A stretch of 64,000 bases of DNA. Source: Lachnospiraceae bacterium. GTDB taxonomy: Bacteria > Bacillota > Clostridia > Lachnospirales > Lachnospiraceae. Below the pieces are notes generated by a model that was not told the DNA's origin, made no database searches, and was given only the letters and a program-made list of their open reading frames with translations. The stretch is taken from positions 20,691-84,690 of the forward strand of contig VSNJ01000003.1 of the NCBI GenBank assembly GCA_009774235.1, written 5' to 3'. How positions within the stretch are numbered: position 1 is the first letter of the stretch; the number at the start of each line of letters is the position of its first letter. Made by a program: the position numbers and the translations under genes. Positions 35,804 to 45,787 of this stretch are shown here, piece after piece.

Positions 35804-36713
35804 AGTGGAATTTAGGTTTTATCTCAGAGGAAGATTTTACAAAACATGTGAAATCTACAATTAAAAGTATGGGGAAAAGCTGGAATCATTTGATATTAAG
35901 CGTTTTAATAAAAACATTATTGACCCAGTTAAACTTATATTTGACAAAATAGTATACCAGTCTACATGGGAAACAATTATAGATAATGAAATATTTAGAC
36001 AGCGTGATAAAGCAAATAATAACGATATTGGCTATTTCCACCAGAGAATTTTTCAATATATAGATAAATGCCATGTTCCTGATAATGGAAAAGAAGGCGG
36101 ATGGGATGTGGTATATCAAAATCAAGAGGGTATTTTATTGCCAGATGGGGATATTTTACATACTATATATGTTGAAATGAAAAATAAACATAATACTATG
36201 AATTCCGCTTCTGCAGGAAAAACATATATAAAAATGCAAAACCAGCTTTTAAATGATGACGATTGTGCTTGCTTTCTTGTTGAGGCAATAGCACAGAAGT
36301 CTCAAAATATAAAGTGGCAAACTACTGTAGACAAAAAGAAAGTTTCTCACAGAAGAATACGGCGGGTTAGCATTGATGAATTTTATGCTTTAGTAACAAA
36401 CCAAAAAGATGCTTTTTTCAAAATGTGCATGATATTACCAAGTGTAATAGAAAATGTTGTAAATGGTACAGATGATGTACTTGTGCCACATGATACAGTT
36501 TTAGAAGAATTGCAGAATGTTGCAGGGCAGTTATATAATACTTCTAAGGAATTATCTATAGAAATGGCAGTGTACATGTTGGGGTTTAGTTCATATAATG
36601 GATTTAAGGAATGCCTGCTTATGGGAGAACAAGATAATGATATATTAAAAAGATTATATGGGTATGCAAACCGGTTAAATGATGTATGTGTATATGAAGA
36701 AAAGAAGGATTAA
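35800..36713 (+). pseudogene. Eco47II/Sau96I-like restriction endonuclease, frameshifted
   Basis: The start MKWNLGFISEEDFTKHVKST is in one frame. Near 35868-35875 one base is lost, after which the protein goes on in another frame: SFDIKRFNKNIIDPVKLIFD, GYFHQRIFQYIDKC, KEGGWDVVYQNQEGILLPDG, MKNKHNTMNSASAGKTYIKM and so on to 36713. The order and sequence match the Eco47II family. The shift makes the enzyme inactive unless corrected, so the partner methyltransferase would be an orphan modifier. The ATGA overlap with the methyltransferase shows the original operon. A 201-residue ORF from 36108 covers the C-terminal part only. Confidence 0.85.
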
Positions 36714-36871
36714 GAAAGTTATATAAATATTTTGGTAATAAGAATTAGTGGAATGGTTTAGGATATTTTAAAATGAAACCGGCAAAGATTATAAAACCAA
36801 AGAAAACAGACTTTTGAAAGATTTAATATTAGTGTTGATTTGCCAGAGAACTGTGTATTAAATGAGACTAA

Positions 36872-37649
36872 ATGCCAGTTTTAAATGAAAAACAAATAAA
36901 GTACATATTTGATTATTACCGCAAAGATGAACCACATCCCAAAAGTATTGTGGAAGTATCAGAGTATAACGGTGAAATTGCGTTGGCAATAAACTGCACC
37001 CAATTAGGGGATGTATTTACAAACAAATACAAAACTGCAAAAGAGAAAAAACATGTTTTGCAGGAATTGTGCAGTTTTTTATCAAGTAATACAACTGCAT
37101 TTACGGAGTTATCATTTGGAATAAGGATGTCCCAAGAGTTATTTGATGCTGTCTGCTCACAGCAAAATCTTAGAAAGTTACATATAAAGTGGGGCGTATA
37201 TCCTGATATTTCTAAGATTGCAAATCTTAACAAACTTGAATATTTAAATATAGGGTCTGGTGCAAGTGTGCAAGGCATAGAGCCTCTTACACACCTTAAA
37301 AAACTTGTTGCCTTATCAGAAGAAAATTTTCAAAAAATTGATGATTATGGTTTGCCTGCCAGTCTTGAAAAATTAGAAAGCCTTTCGGTTGAAGGTGACG
37401 GACATGAACCTCAATATATTTGTAAAGTCATTGGATTTTCTTTATGACATGAGTCAATTAAGATTTTTCAGATTTTTAACAGCACGGCTTAAAAGTAAAG
37501 ATTATATGCCTGTTTTAAGGCTTGAAAATATTGGACATTTAACATTAATACCATGCAAAGAGGTCAAATCATTGTATAGTGACATAACCAAATTATCTAA
37601 ATTAAAGTATGGTTTATTGATTGACAGGCCGGAACTTTATACAAATTAA
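36872..37649 (+). pseudogene. Leucine-rich-repeat-like protein, frameshifted
   Basis: The first part (from 36872) reads MPVLNEKQIKYIFDYYRKDE, then repeating LRR-like strands (LRKLHIKWGVYPDISKIANL, LEYLNIGSGA, LKKLVAL, LEKLESLSVEG) to 37447. The same protein goes on in another frame as SLDFLYDMSQLRFFRFLTAR ... LRLENIGHLTLIPCKEVKSL to 37649. A one-base change near 37428 joins the two. The family is unclear; it looks like an intracellular LRR protein without a signal peptide. It sits between the restriction genes and the second DUF6273 copy. Confidence 0.7.
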
Positions 37650-37754
37650 TTAAATATGTGTAATAAGCCAGGTATATTTTATCTTCTTGGTAAAAGTCGG
37701 ACAAATAGTCTGGTATTAGAATATTCCATTATAAAATAATAGTAGAAGGAGTAA

Positions 37755-38897
37755 ATGCAAAAGATGGATAAAATTGTACGTGAAAATTTACCTGTAACTG
37801 GAATCCCTGGTATTTCTTTTGTGCCGCCAAAGCAGACAGAAGTAAATGGAAATATACTTTCTAATCCACGTATTGTACCAGATAATAGCATGCGGGCAGG
37901 GCAGAAGATTACATGGGATTGTATATGGTTTGGAAATTATCCACAGGCAGAGGTGATTTCCTCTAATAGTAAATATACAGCATTACCAGAAAGTTTTTTG
38001 CAAACAAGTGATTTGATAAGGGATGATGGGTTATACCAGATGCTGCAGCTAGCTACAGAGTGGGATGGGCAGGGAGATATTGTGACAGGTGGTAATAAAT
38101 ACCGGAGAATTAAGAAAAATGCTGCAACTTATACATCAACTTATTTTACATATTACCAATGGAAGAGTGAAACAGAGTACCATTATTTTAAATACCAGCC
38201 CATTAAATGGAGGGTTTTGTCTGTAAATGGCACAGAGGTATTTTTATTGGCAGATAAGGTATTAGATAATAGACAGTATCATACAAAATATGAGCCTGTA
38301 ACGTGGGAGGGAAGCACTATAAGAAGCTGGCTGGATGGATATGGCGCATCTTACAATATTCAAAACAATGATTGTAGCAGGAAAAATTTTATAAATACTG
38401 CTTTTGGGATACCTGGACAGCAGGTTATCAAAGAAACTTTTGTAGAAAATAAAAACAATCTTAACTATGGTACAGATGGTGGAAATAATACGAAGGATAA
38501 AATATTTCTTCTGTCAGAATCAGAAATATATACTGATGCTGCCAAATTGTATGGTTTTGTTTCTGGTTATGATAAGGAAGATAAAGCGTGTGGAGCTACA
38601 TCAAGCGTTTATGCAAAAGCTATGGGTACTTGTGTTTGTGCTGATGTTCAAGATGTTAATATAGAAAATTGCTGGTGGTGGCTCCGTACACCTGGCAAGT
38701 ATAACACTAATGCAGTAAAAATATGTCCTGATGGCGGGATTTCCTATGATGTCCATATGTGTCATTATGGTGTGCGTCCTGCTTTAAATTTAGATTTTAC
38801 AAGGATGCAAGATGCAGCATTTTCCCATCTATGGGCTTATGCGGGAACAGTGTGCAGTGATGGGACATATGAAGAATTTGTAAGATATATAAGATAG
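37755..38897 (+). CDS. DUF6273 protein, copy 2, without signal peptide
   Basis: Protein of 380 residues with the same domain as copy 1: WDCIWFGNYPQAEV, KYQPIKWRVL, IRSWLDGYGA, GGNNTKDKIFLLSESE, SVYAKAMGT, WWWLRTPGK..GVRPALNLDF, LWAYAGTVCSDGT. The N-terminus is only MQKMDKIVRENLPVTGIPGI and lacks the hydrophobic signal seen in copies 1 and 3, so it may stay in the cytoplasm or be non-functional. The line SFVPPKQTEVNGNILSNPRI aligns with ISFAQPKRAEAEEIILSNPR of copy 3, showing the signal was replaced. AAGGAG precedes ATG 37755. Confidence 0.8.
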   Translation: MQKMDKIVRENLPVTGIPGISFVPPKQTEVNGNILSNPRIVPDNSMRAGQKITWDCIWFGNYPQAEVISSNSKYTALPESFLQTSDLIRDDGLYQMLQLATEWDGQGDIVTGGNKYRRIKKNAATYTSTYFTYYQWKSETEYHYFKYQPIKWRVLSVNGTEVFLLADKVLDNRQYHTKYEPVTWEGSTIRSWLDGYGASYNIQNNDCSRKNFINTAFGIPGQQVIKETFVENKNNLNYGTDGGNNTKDKIFLLSESEIYTDAAKLYGFVSGYDKEDKACGATSSVYAKAMGTCVCADVQDVNIENCWWWLRTPGKYNTNAVKICPDGGISYDVHMCHYGVRPALNLDFTRMQDAAFSHLWAYAGTVCSDGTYEEFVRYIR

Positions 38898-39057
38898 ACA
38901 TAATGGAATGGTTATATTATATTTGGAAAATTTGGTAAAGTTATTGGTGTTAAAAAGCTTTTTAGTATGCGAAAAACATATAAAACCATGTTTTGTGGCA
39001 AAGACTGGAAAATAATTAGAAAGTTAAAGTAATTATATTAAGAAAGGAAGATGACTA

Positions 39058-40836
39058 ATGAAAAGACAAGAAACCAGACTATGTAAAATAGTAAAAGAAA
39101 GAAGTAAATGTAGAAGACTGGTAAATATAATTTTGTGTGTTGTTGTGCTTATAAATATGTTTTCTGGTATTTCTTTTGCACAGCCAAAGCGGGCAGAAGC
39201 AGAGGAAATTATATTGTCTAATCCACGTATTGTACCAGACAGCAGTATGGAAGCAGGACAGAATGTGACATGGGATTGTATATGGTTTGGGAGTTATCCG
39301 CAGGCGGAGGTTGTTCCAGACAATGGGGAATATACAACATTGGCAAAAGAACTTCTACAAAGTGGTGACTTAACCAGGGATAATGTATTGTACCAGACAC
39401 TGCAGTCAGCTACAGGCTGGGATGAACAGGGTGATATTGTGATAGATGGTAATAAATACCGGAGAATTAAGAAAGAGGATGCAACCTATATACCATATAC
39501 ATTAACCTCATCAGATTACCAATGGAAAAATGCAACAGAATACCATTATTTTAAATACCAGCCAATTAAATGGAGGGTTTTGGCAATAGAAGGGACAGAG
39601 GCTTTTTTGCTGGCAGATAAGGTATTAGATGCGCAACAGTATAATACAGTATATAAAGAGGCTATAACATGGGAAGAAAGCACTATAAGGAGCTGGCTTA
39701 ATGGATATGGGGCTTCTTCTAATATACAAAACAAGGATTATAGTAAGAAGAACTTTATAAATACAGCCTTTGGAATATCTGAACAGCAGGCTGTTAAAGA
39801 AACGCTTGTAGATAACAAGAATACTGTTAGTGGGAAAATAAATGGTGGAAATAATACAAATGATAAAGTGTTTTTTCTGTCAGCATTAGAAACATATACA
39901 GATAATGCTAATGCATATGGTTTTATTTCTAACCCTTATAAATATGATGAAGCACGCAGGTCAGGTTCAAGTGTTTATGCAAAGGCAATGGGGACTTATA
40001 ATTATGTTTTCCCACAGCGTTATATGGGAAATTGTAACTGGTGGCTTCGTTCACCCCAGAGACAGACCGTTGGAGTGGTTGATTGTACAGATTATTATGG
40101 TTCAGTCTGGCCAAGATATGGTAATACAGACTATACAGAGGGAGTGCGTCCTGCCTTGAAACTGGATTTGTCAGTATTGCCAGATACAGAATCTCCTAAA
40201 CTCTGGTCTTATGCTGGTACAGTGTGCAGTATTGATTATGCAGACAGGTTAGATAAAGGTTCTAAGGTGGTTGATAAAAAGACAAAAGCAGTATACAGGG
40301 TAACAGGAACTGGTAAAAATAAGACTGTGAAATATATAAAGAGTAAGAAAAAGGATGCATCAAGTATTGTTATTCCAGATACTGTGAGGCTTAAGGGAAA
40401 GACATATAAGGTTGTTTCTGTTGGTAAAGAGGCATTTATGGGAAAAGAAAAGCTTAAAATGGTACAAATTGGAGAAAATGTCCAGTTAATTGGTAAAAAT
40501 GCATTTTCTGGCTGCATAAGTCTTAGGAATGTTATAATTGGTAAAAATGTGCAGATTATTGGGACAGAGGCATTTAGTAATTGTACTGCACTGGATAAGA
40601 TTATAATTCCATTTAAAGTAGCAAAGATAGGAGCAAGGGCGTTTTATAAATGTGAAAATCTTAGATATATGGTTGTAAAAACGAAAAAGCTGTCTGCTGG
40701 AAGTATAGGAAATAACGCTTTTGGCAAAGGGGCGGTTAATATTAAGGTGAAAATAGATAAAACAAAAAAGAAGTTATATTCTAAAATATTTACTGCAAGA
40801 GGAATGGCAGAAAAAGCATTATATATTGTATTATAG
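39058..40836 (+). CDS. DUF6273 surface protein, copy 3, with BspA-type LRR domain
   Basis: Protein of 592 residues. Signal peptide (LVNIILCVVVLINMFSGISFAQ), DUF6273 domain (WDCIWFGSYPQAEVVP to LWSYAGTVCS, with the NWWLRSPQRQT..EGVRPALKLDL core), then from about residue 400 a BspA-like LRR_5 region (GKEAFMGKEKLKMVQIGENV, GKNAFSGCISLRNVIIGKNV, GTEAFSNCTALDKIIIP, ARAFYKCENLRYMVV). LRR_5 proteins are often surface adhesins. ATG 39058 follows AAGGAAG. It is the longest and most complete of the four paralogs; the role of the DUF6273 head is unknown. Confidence 0.85.
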   Translation: MKRQETRLCKIVKERSKCRRLVNIILCVVVLINMFSGISFAQPKRAEAEEIILSNPRIVPDSSMEAGQNVTWDCIWFGSYPQAEVVPDNGEYTTLAKELLQSGDLTRDNVLYQTLQSATGWDEQGDIVIDGNKYRRIKKEDATYIPYTLTSSDYQWKNATEYHYFKYQPIKWRVLAIEGTEAFLLADKVLDAQQYNTVYKEAITWEESTIRSWLNGYGASSNIQNKDYSKKNFINTAFGISEQQAVKETLVDNKNTVSGKINGGNNTNDKVFFLSALETYTDNANAYGFISNPYKYDEARRSGSSVYAKAMGTYNYVFPQRYMGNCNWWLRSPQRQTVGVVDCTDYYGSVWPRYGNTDYTEGVRPALKLDLSVLPDTESPKLWSYAGTVCSIDYADRLDKGSKVVDKKTKAVYRVTGTGKNKTVKYIKSKKKDASSIVIPDTVRLKGKTYKVVSVGKEAFMGKEKLKMVQIGENVQLIGKNAFSGCISLRNVIIGKNVQIIGTEAFSNCTALDKIIIPFKVAKIGARAFYKCENLRYMVVKTKKLSAGSIGNNAFGKGAVNIKVKIDKTKKKLYSKIFTARGMAEKALYIVL

Positions 40837-40981
40837 TAAAATTAGAGCAGTGTTTCATTGGTATTTATGGTAACTAATATTTTGTTATAAACTGTATTTA
40901 TAAGAATATTAATGTTATAAATTATATTTTATAAATATTTTTATTGTGAAAAAGACTGGAACATGGAAAGGCATGTAACTA

Positions 40982-41343
40982 ATGAAAAGACCAGATGTAA
41001 AATTACATAAAATATTGGACAAAAAGATTAAATATAGAAATTTAATAAGTGGAATATTGTGTATGGTTTTAATTATAACTGCGATTCCAGGTACTTCCTG
41101 TGCGAAATTAAAGCAGTTAAAAGAAAAGGAACTTGTTTTGCCAGGTTCACATATTGTACCAGACAGCAGTATGGAAGCAGGGCAGAAGGTGGCTTGGGTA
41201 TCTTTTATGTAAGTGTTTATGAAAAGGATTGTGCCATACGTCCTGCTTTGAAACTGGATATGGTGGTATCACTGGACACAGAATCTTCTGGGCTGTGGTC
41301 TTATGCTGGGACAGAAGAGCTGGAAGTACCAACAGGATGGTAA
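40982..41343 (+). pseudogene. DUF6273 protein, copy 4, internally deleted
   Basis: It begins like copy 3 (MKRPDVKLHKILDKKIKYRN, signal ILCMVLIITAIPGTSCA, then IVPDSSMEAGQKVAW) and stops at 41212. In another frame the C-terminal piece follows: CAIRPALKLDMVVSLDTESS, GLWSYAGT. About 300 residues between these ends are missing. The collapse is clear from comparison with copy 3. Confidence 0.85.
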
Positions 41344-41414
41344 CAGGAAACTTATCATTAATTGAAGTTGTCATATTAAGAAAAGACAATACAGGATATA
41401 GAAAATTTTGTTTT

Positions 41415-41513
41415 AGTTAAGTGGATATCCGCAATGCCTGCAAGCAAGCCCTGGTAAATTAAACCCACCGCTTAAGAAGCGTATATTTTAAAGGGATGGC
41501 TTAATAAGGTTAA
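41415..41513 (-). repeat. Island-bracketing repeat R2, copy b (inverted)
   Basis: The reverse complement matches copy a at 32377-32480: AACCTTATTAAGCCATCCCT, ACGCTTCTTAAGCGGTGGGTT and GCGGATATCCAC. It is diverged and has lost one arm of the inner palindrome. The inverted copies lie about 9 kb apart. Confidence 0.7.
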
Positions 41514-41720
41514 ATACTATATCTTGTATTTGTCATTCTTATTGTGGCTGCTTCTTTTTACTTTGTATGACATAGTAAATAAGACAATAGAAAGCAGGAA
41601 ATTGTCACATGTAACAATAATTAGTAGACAGTTTTACAAGCTTTTGTTATACTTGGTTTTGTATTTATTATTTTGGGATACAGCAGGATATATAAGTTAT
41701 GCATATAGGTGTAAAATATA

Positions 41721-42479
41721 ATGGAAACAGATAATAGTAATATATATTCAGGTTTTGCATATGTATATGACAGTTTTATGGACAATATACCATATAAAGA
41801 CTGGTATAATTATATACATGGCATTCTTTTAGATTATAATATAAAGGATGGAATAATAACGGAGCTAGCATGTGGTACAGGAACAATATCAGCACTGCTT
41901 GCAGAAGGTGGTTATGATGTAACTGGTGTTGATATTTCATCTGAAATGCTGGAGGTTGCACGCAGTAAATGTCCGGATAGTGTGCTTTTACTGCAGCAGG
42001 ATATAAGGGGGCTTGATTTATATGGTTCATCTGCCGCTATGGTTTGTGTATGTGACGGTATGAATTATCTTCTTGATGAAGACAGCTTGTATAAGACTTT
42101 GTGCAGGGTGCGTATGTTCCTTGACCATGGCGGGATTTTTATATTTGATATGAAGACAAGGTATTTTTATGAAAATGTACTTGGCAGCAGGGTTATTGCA
42201 GAGAACCGGGAAGATTCAAGCCTTATATGGGAGAATGAATTCCATAATGGTACAGATATAAATGAATATCTTATTACTGTTTATAACCTTGTTGATAAAG
42301 AAAATGATTTATTTGAAAGGTTTGATGAACTTCATATGCAGAGAGCATATCCTGTAGAAAAAGTTAAAGAATTAATTAATAAAGCAGGGCTTGAAACAGC
42401 AGCAGTTTATAATGCATTTACAAAAGAAGAACCTTCCGGAACAAGTGAAAGAATTTATTTTGTGGCAAAAAGAGTGTAA
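41721..42479 (+). CDS. Class I SAM-dependent methyltransferase
   Basis: Protein of 252 residues: NIYSGFAYVYDSFMDNIPYK opening, SAM-binding ITELACGTGTISALLAEGGY, the acidic loop VTGVDISSEML, and CVCDGMNYL. The family is a small-molecule or tRNA-type methylase of the Methyltransf_25 group; the substrate is not clear. Start ATG 41721 has no strong ribosome site. It is followed by Hsp33 after 85 bp on the same strand and may share its transcript. Confidence 0.82.
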   Translation: METDNSNIYSGFAYVYDSFMDNIPYKDWYNYIHGILLDYNIKDGIITELACGTGTISALLAEGGYDVTGVDISSEMLEVARSKCPDSVLLLQQDIRGLDLYGSSAAMVCVCDGMNYLLDEDSLYKTLCRVRMFLDHGGIFIFDMKTRYFYENVLGSRVIAENREDSSLIWENEFHNGTDINEYLITVYNLVDKENDLFERFDELHMQRAYPVEKVKELINKAGLETAAVYNAFTKEEPSGTSERIYFVAKRV

Positions 42480-42564
42480 TGCAGAAAGGTTTTATAAAGC
42501 AGGTAAACAGCGGTTGGAAGAAACCTGTCTGGAAGAATGTAAGCAGGGAGGATAAATATAAATT

Positions 42565-43437
42565 ATGGAAAAAGACTATATTGTAAGGGCAACGGCAGCA
42601 GGACAGCAGTTACGTGCATTTGCAATTACAAGCAGGAATATTACGGAAAAAGCAAGGAGTATACACAATACAAGTCCTGTTGCAACTGCTGCTTTAGGCA
42701 GGCTGCTTACGGCAGCGAGTATGATGGGAAGCATGATGAAAGGTGAAAAGGATGTACTTACCCTGCAGATAGAATGTGGAGGGCCTATAGGAGGATTAAT
42801 GGTAACATCTGGTTCTGATGGCAATGTAAAAGGATATGTAAATAATCCTGGAATACTGCTTCCACCTAATCCTCAAGGTAAGCTGGATGTAGCAGGTGCG
42901 CTTGGTCCGGGATTTTTAAATGTAATACGGGACACAGGTTTAAAGGAGCCCTATAATGGGCAGACACATCTTGTTTCTGGAGAGATTGCCGAGGATTTGA
43001 CATATTATTATGCTACATCTGAACAAGTACCTTCGTCAGTTGGGCTTGGTGTTTTGATGGATAAGGATAATACTGTTAAACAGGCAGGCGGGTTTATAAT
43101 ACAAGTTATGCCAGATGCAGATGATGAAGTTATAGACAGGCTTGAGAAATCAATAAACAGTATAAAATCTGTAACAGATATGCTTGAAAATGGTATGGGT
43201 CCAGAAGATATACTAGAATATATTATAAAGGATGGAAGCGTAGAAATCTTAGAAAAAATACCAGTACAGTATTATTGTAACTGCTCAAAAGACAGGGTAT
43301 CCAGGGTAATCTCCAGTTTAGGGCGTAGTGGTTTACAGGAAATGATAGAAGAAGGCAGTCCTGTTGAAGTAAACTGTCACTTCTGCAATTCACATTATGT
43401 TTTTGACATGGAGGACCTAAAAAAACTTATCAGATGA
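42565..43437 (+). CDS. hslO: Redox-regulated chaperone Hsp33
   Basis: Protein of 290 residues, the usual length. It protects proteins under oxidative stress; zinc-bound cysteines act as the switch. The C-terminal switch is YYCNCSKDRV (CxC) and VNCHFCNSHYVF (CxxC). The N-terminal core is MEKDYIVRATAAGQQLRAFA, with GPIGGLMVTSGSDGNVKGYV. GGGAGGAT lies 12 bases before ATG 42565. Confidence 0.95.
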   Translation: MEKDYIVRATAAGQQLRAFAITSRNITEKARSIHNTSPVATAALGRLLTAASMMGSMMKGEKDVLTLQIECGGPIGGLMVTSGSDGNVKGYVNNPGILLPPNPQGKLDVAGALGPGFLNVIRDTGLKEPYNGQTHLVSGEIAEDLTYYYATSEQVPSSVGLGVLMDKDNTVKQAGGFIIQVMPDADDEVIDRLEKSINSIKSVTDMLENGMGPEDILEYIIKDGSVEILEKIPVQYYCNCSKDRVSRVISSLGRSGLQEMIEEGSPVEVNCHFCNSHYVFDMEDLKKLIR

Positions 43438-43450
43438 GGAGTGTGGCCGG

Positions 43451-45706
43451 ATGCCAAAAAAACATAAGAAAATAACGTGTATAATTATAGCAGCTGCATT
43501 GATGCTTTTTATAGCCTGCCAGATTAATAATGGCAGCAAGGTCCATGCAGAAGCAGTGGGTGTTGTTAATGTAAGTGCTTATCTTAATGTAAGGAAGGGA
43601 CCAGGAACATCATATGACCTTTTAAAATCAGGAGGGACAAGTGTTACACTGTCCAATGGGCAGAAAGTGTCTATTATAGCCAAAGCAGGAAGCTGGTACC
43701 ATATAAGTTTTAAACTTAATGGAAAAAGCCTTAAAGGATATGTACTAGGTTCTTATATTAAAGTGCAAGGAGGAAGTGTAACTACAGAAGTTACTGCTAC
43801 CGTTACAGACAAAAGCCTTAAACTGCGGAGTAAAGCTTCAGACAGTGGGGGTTATGTAAAATCAGGCAAGGAATATGTTACAGCTGCTAAAGGTTCAAAA
43901 GTGAAAATTAAAGATGATATTACAAAAGGGAAACAGAAGTGGTATTATATATCATTGCAGTATTCTGGAAAAACATATACTGGATATGTGAAAGATGGAG
44001 GCCTTAAAGTGTCATATGGAAATGGTATTCCAGGAATATGGGAAGGAAGTACTAAAACGCCACTTTGTAAAGAGGCAGGTAAAAAAACTGTAGTGGAAAG
44101 TGCAGGAAGCAAGGTAAATATAGGTATTGCAAAACAGTTTACAATATTAAGTGAAAAAACAGTTTCAGGAACGAGGTACTTTTATATTAAAGTGCGTGTA
44201 GGTGAAAAAACTGTATCTGGCTATCTGCCAGCTTTGAATACAAGGTTCCAGATAGTAAAAACAGAAACTGTAAAAGCAACAGAGCCGCCAAAGGCAACAG
44301 AAATACCAAAAGAAACAGAGACACCAGAACCATCAGAGACCCCAGAAGTGACAGGGACTCCAGATATGACAGACGGGCCAGAAGTGACAGAGAACCCAGA
44401 ACCATCAGAAACCCCGGCGGTTACTAAAGAACCGCTTACTGATGAAGAATTTAAAAGCAAGCTTAAAGAAGAAGGGTTTCCAGACACTTATATACAGCCA
44501 CTTATGGATTTACATGCAAAGTATCCTTACTGGGAATTTAAGGCATTTAATACGGGGCTTAAGTGGGGGACTGTTATTAAAAATGAGTCAGAAGTGGGAC
44601 TTAACTTAATAAGTAATAATAAATCATATGAATGGAAATCAACAGCAGATGGTGCATATGACTGGAAGACAGATAAATTTATACCTTATGATGGAAGCAC
44701 ATGGGTAACAGCGTCAGTTAAGGCTGTAAAATATTATATGGACCCAAGGAATTTTTTAGATGAAAGAGGGATATTCCAGTTTGAGAGCCTTGAGTACCAA
44801 AGTGAAACGCAGACACAGGAAGGTGTGGAGAAAATTTTAAATAATACACCTATGCATAATGAAAAATTCACATATACTGGTACAGATGGAAAGGAAACAA
44901 GCATAAAATATTCAAAGGCATTTATGAAAGCAGCAGCTTCTTCAAAAGTAAGCCCATACCACCTGGCTTCACGTGTGAAACAGGAAGTAGTTATAAGCCC
45001 TGTTCTTATGAGCAGTTCGGTTTCTGGTAAAGTATCAGGGTATGAAGGGATTTACAATTTTTATAATATAGGGGCATATAACAGTACTGAGGCAGGAGGT
45101 GCTATTGCCAACGGTTTGAAATGGGCAAGCACAGGTACAACCTATAACCGTCCTTGGACTGACAGGTATAAATCTATTACAGGGGGAGCCCAGTATATAG
45201 GTAAAAATTATATAAATGCGGGGCAAAATACCCTTTACCTTGAGAAATTTAATGTAACCTCCAAAAACAGGTATGAACACCAGTATATGGCAAATATTGA
45301 AGCACCTAACAGCGAAGCTACCAAAACGGTTTCTGCATATGGTGTAATTGAACCAGATATGCCAATAGTATTTTCGATACCAGTATATACTGATATGCCT
45401 GAGGAGCCATGTGAAGTTCCATCGGGAGGCAAGAACCCTAATAATTATTTAAAGACATTATATGTTAAAAATTATCCATTTACTTCACAATTTGTATTAG
45501 GTGATGATGGAAGCAAGAAATATAAACTTACAGTAGATAAAAGTGTTAGCAGTATAAAAATCTGCGCAACAAAAGTAAGTGCACATTCTACATTGACAGG
45601 TACAGGTTCTAAACAGCTTTCTGACGGGGTAAATACATTTACTGTAAAAGTTACTTCTGAAAGCGGCAAAGCAAGGAAATACACAATAGAAGTTACTAGA
45701 AAATAG
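43451..45706 (+). CDS. Exported glucosaminidase-type protein with SH3 domains
   Basis: Protein of 751 residues. N-terminal signal (IIIAAALMLFIACQI), two or three SH3b repeats (VNVSAYLNVRKGPGTSYDLL..., KLRSKASDSGG...), a Thr/Pro/Glu-rich linker near 278-330, then a glucosaminidase-like domain at about 340-640 (YHLASRVKQEV, the catalytic Glu position, and GIYNFYNIGAY), and a C-terminal cadherin-like beta-sandwich (YKLTVDKSVSSIKICA). LytG/LytD-type enzymes cleave peptidoglycan glycan strands. The SH3b repeats probably bind the wall. GAGGAG precedes ATG 43451, and it starts 13 bp after hslO. Confidence 0.83.
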   Translation: MPKKHKKITCIIIAAALMLFIACQINNGSKVHAEAVGVVNVSAYLNVRKGPGTSYDLLKSGGTSVTLSNGQKVSIIAKAGSWYHISFKLNGKSLKGYVLGSYIKVQGGSVTTEVTATVTDKSLKLRSKASDSGGYVKSGKEYVTAAKGSKVKIKDDITKGKQKWYYISLQYSGKTYTGYVKDGGLKVSYGNGIPGIWEGSTKTPLCKEAGKKTVVESAGSKVNIGIAKQFTILSEKTVSGTRYFYIKVRVGEKTVSGYLPALNTRFQIVKTETVKATEPPKATEIPKETETPEPSETPEVTGTPDMTDGPEVTENPEPSETPAVTKEPLTDEEFKSKLKEEGFPDTYIQPLMDLHAKYPYWEFKAFNTGLKWGTVIKNESEVGLNLISNNKSYEWKSTADGAYDWKTDKFIPYDGSTWVTASVKAVKYYMDPRNFLDERGIFQFESLEYQSETQTQEGVEKILNNTPMHNEKFTYTGTDGKETSIKYSKAFMKAAASSKVSPYHLASRVKQEVVISPVLMSSSVSGKVSGYEGIYNFYNIGAYNSTEAGGAIANGLKWASTGTTYNRPWTDRYKSITGGAQYIGKNYINAGQNTLYLEKFNVTSKNRYEHQYMANIEAPNSEATKTVSAYGVIEPDMPIVFSIPVYTDMPEEPCEVPSGGKNPNNYLKTLYVKNYPFTSQFVLGDDGSKKYKLTVDKSVSSIKICATKVSAHSTLTGTGSKQLSDGVNTFTVKVTSESGKARKYTIEVTRK

Positions 45707-45787
45707 CCTGGTATTATAAATGCTGGTTTATACAGGAATTTATAATGCTGTATGGAATTTTCTGAAGATTGGAGAATATTGGCAGGC

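Noticed and set aside
34561..40165. DUF6273 cores as active diversity-generating retroelement targets
   Set aside because: No reverse transcriptase and no template repeat are in the window. The cores differ at all base types and in length, not mainly at adenine positions, so template-directed mutagenesis is not supported.
41524..41721. 65-residue hydrophobic ORF before the methyltransferase gene
   Set aside because: It has no ribosome site, starts inside the repeat-like half palindrome, and its composition fits AT-rich non-coding DNA.
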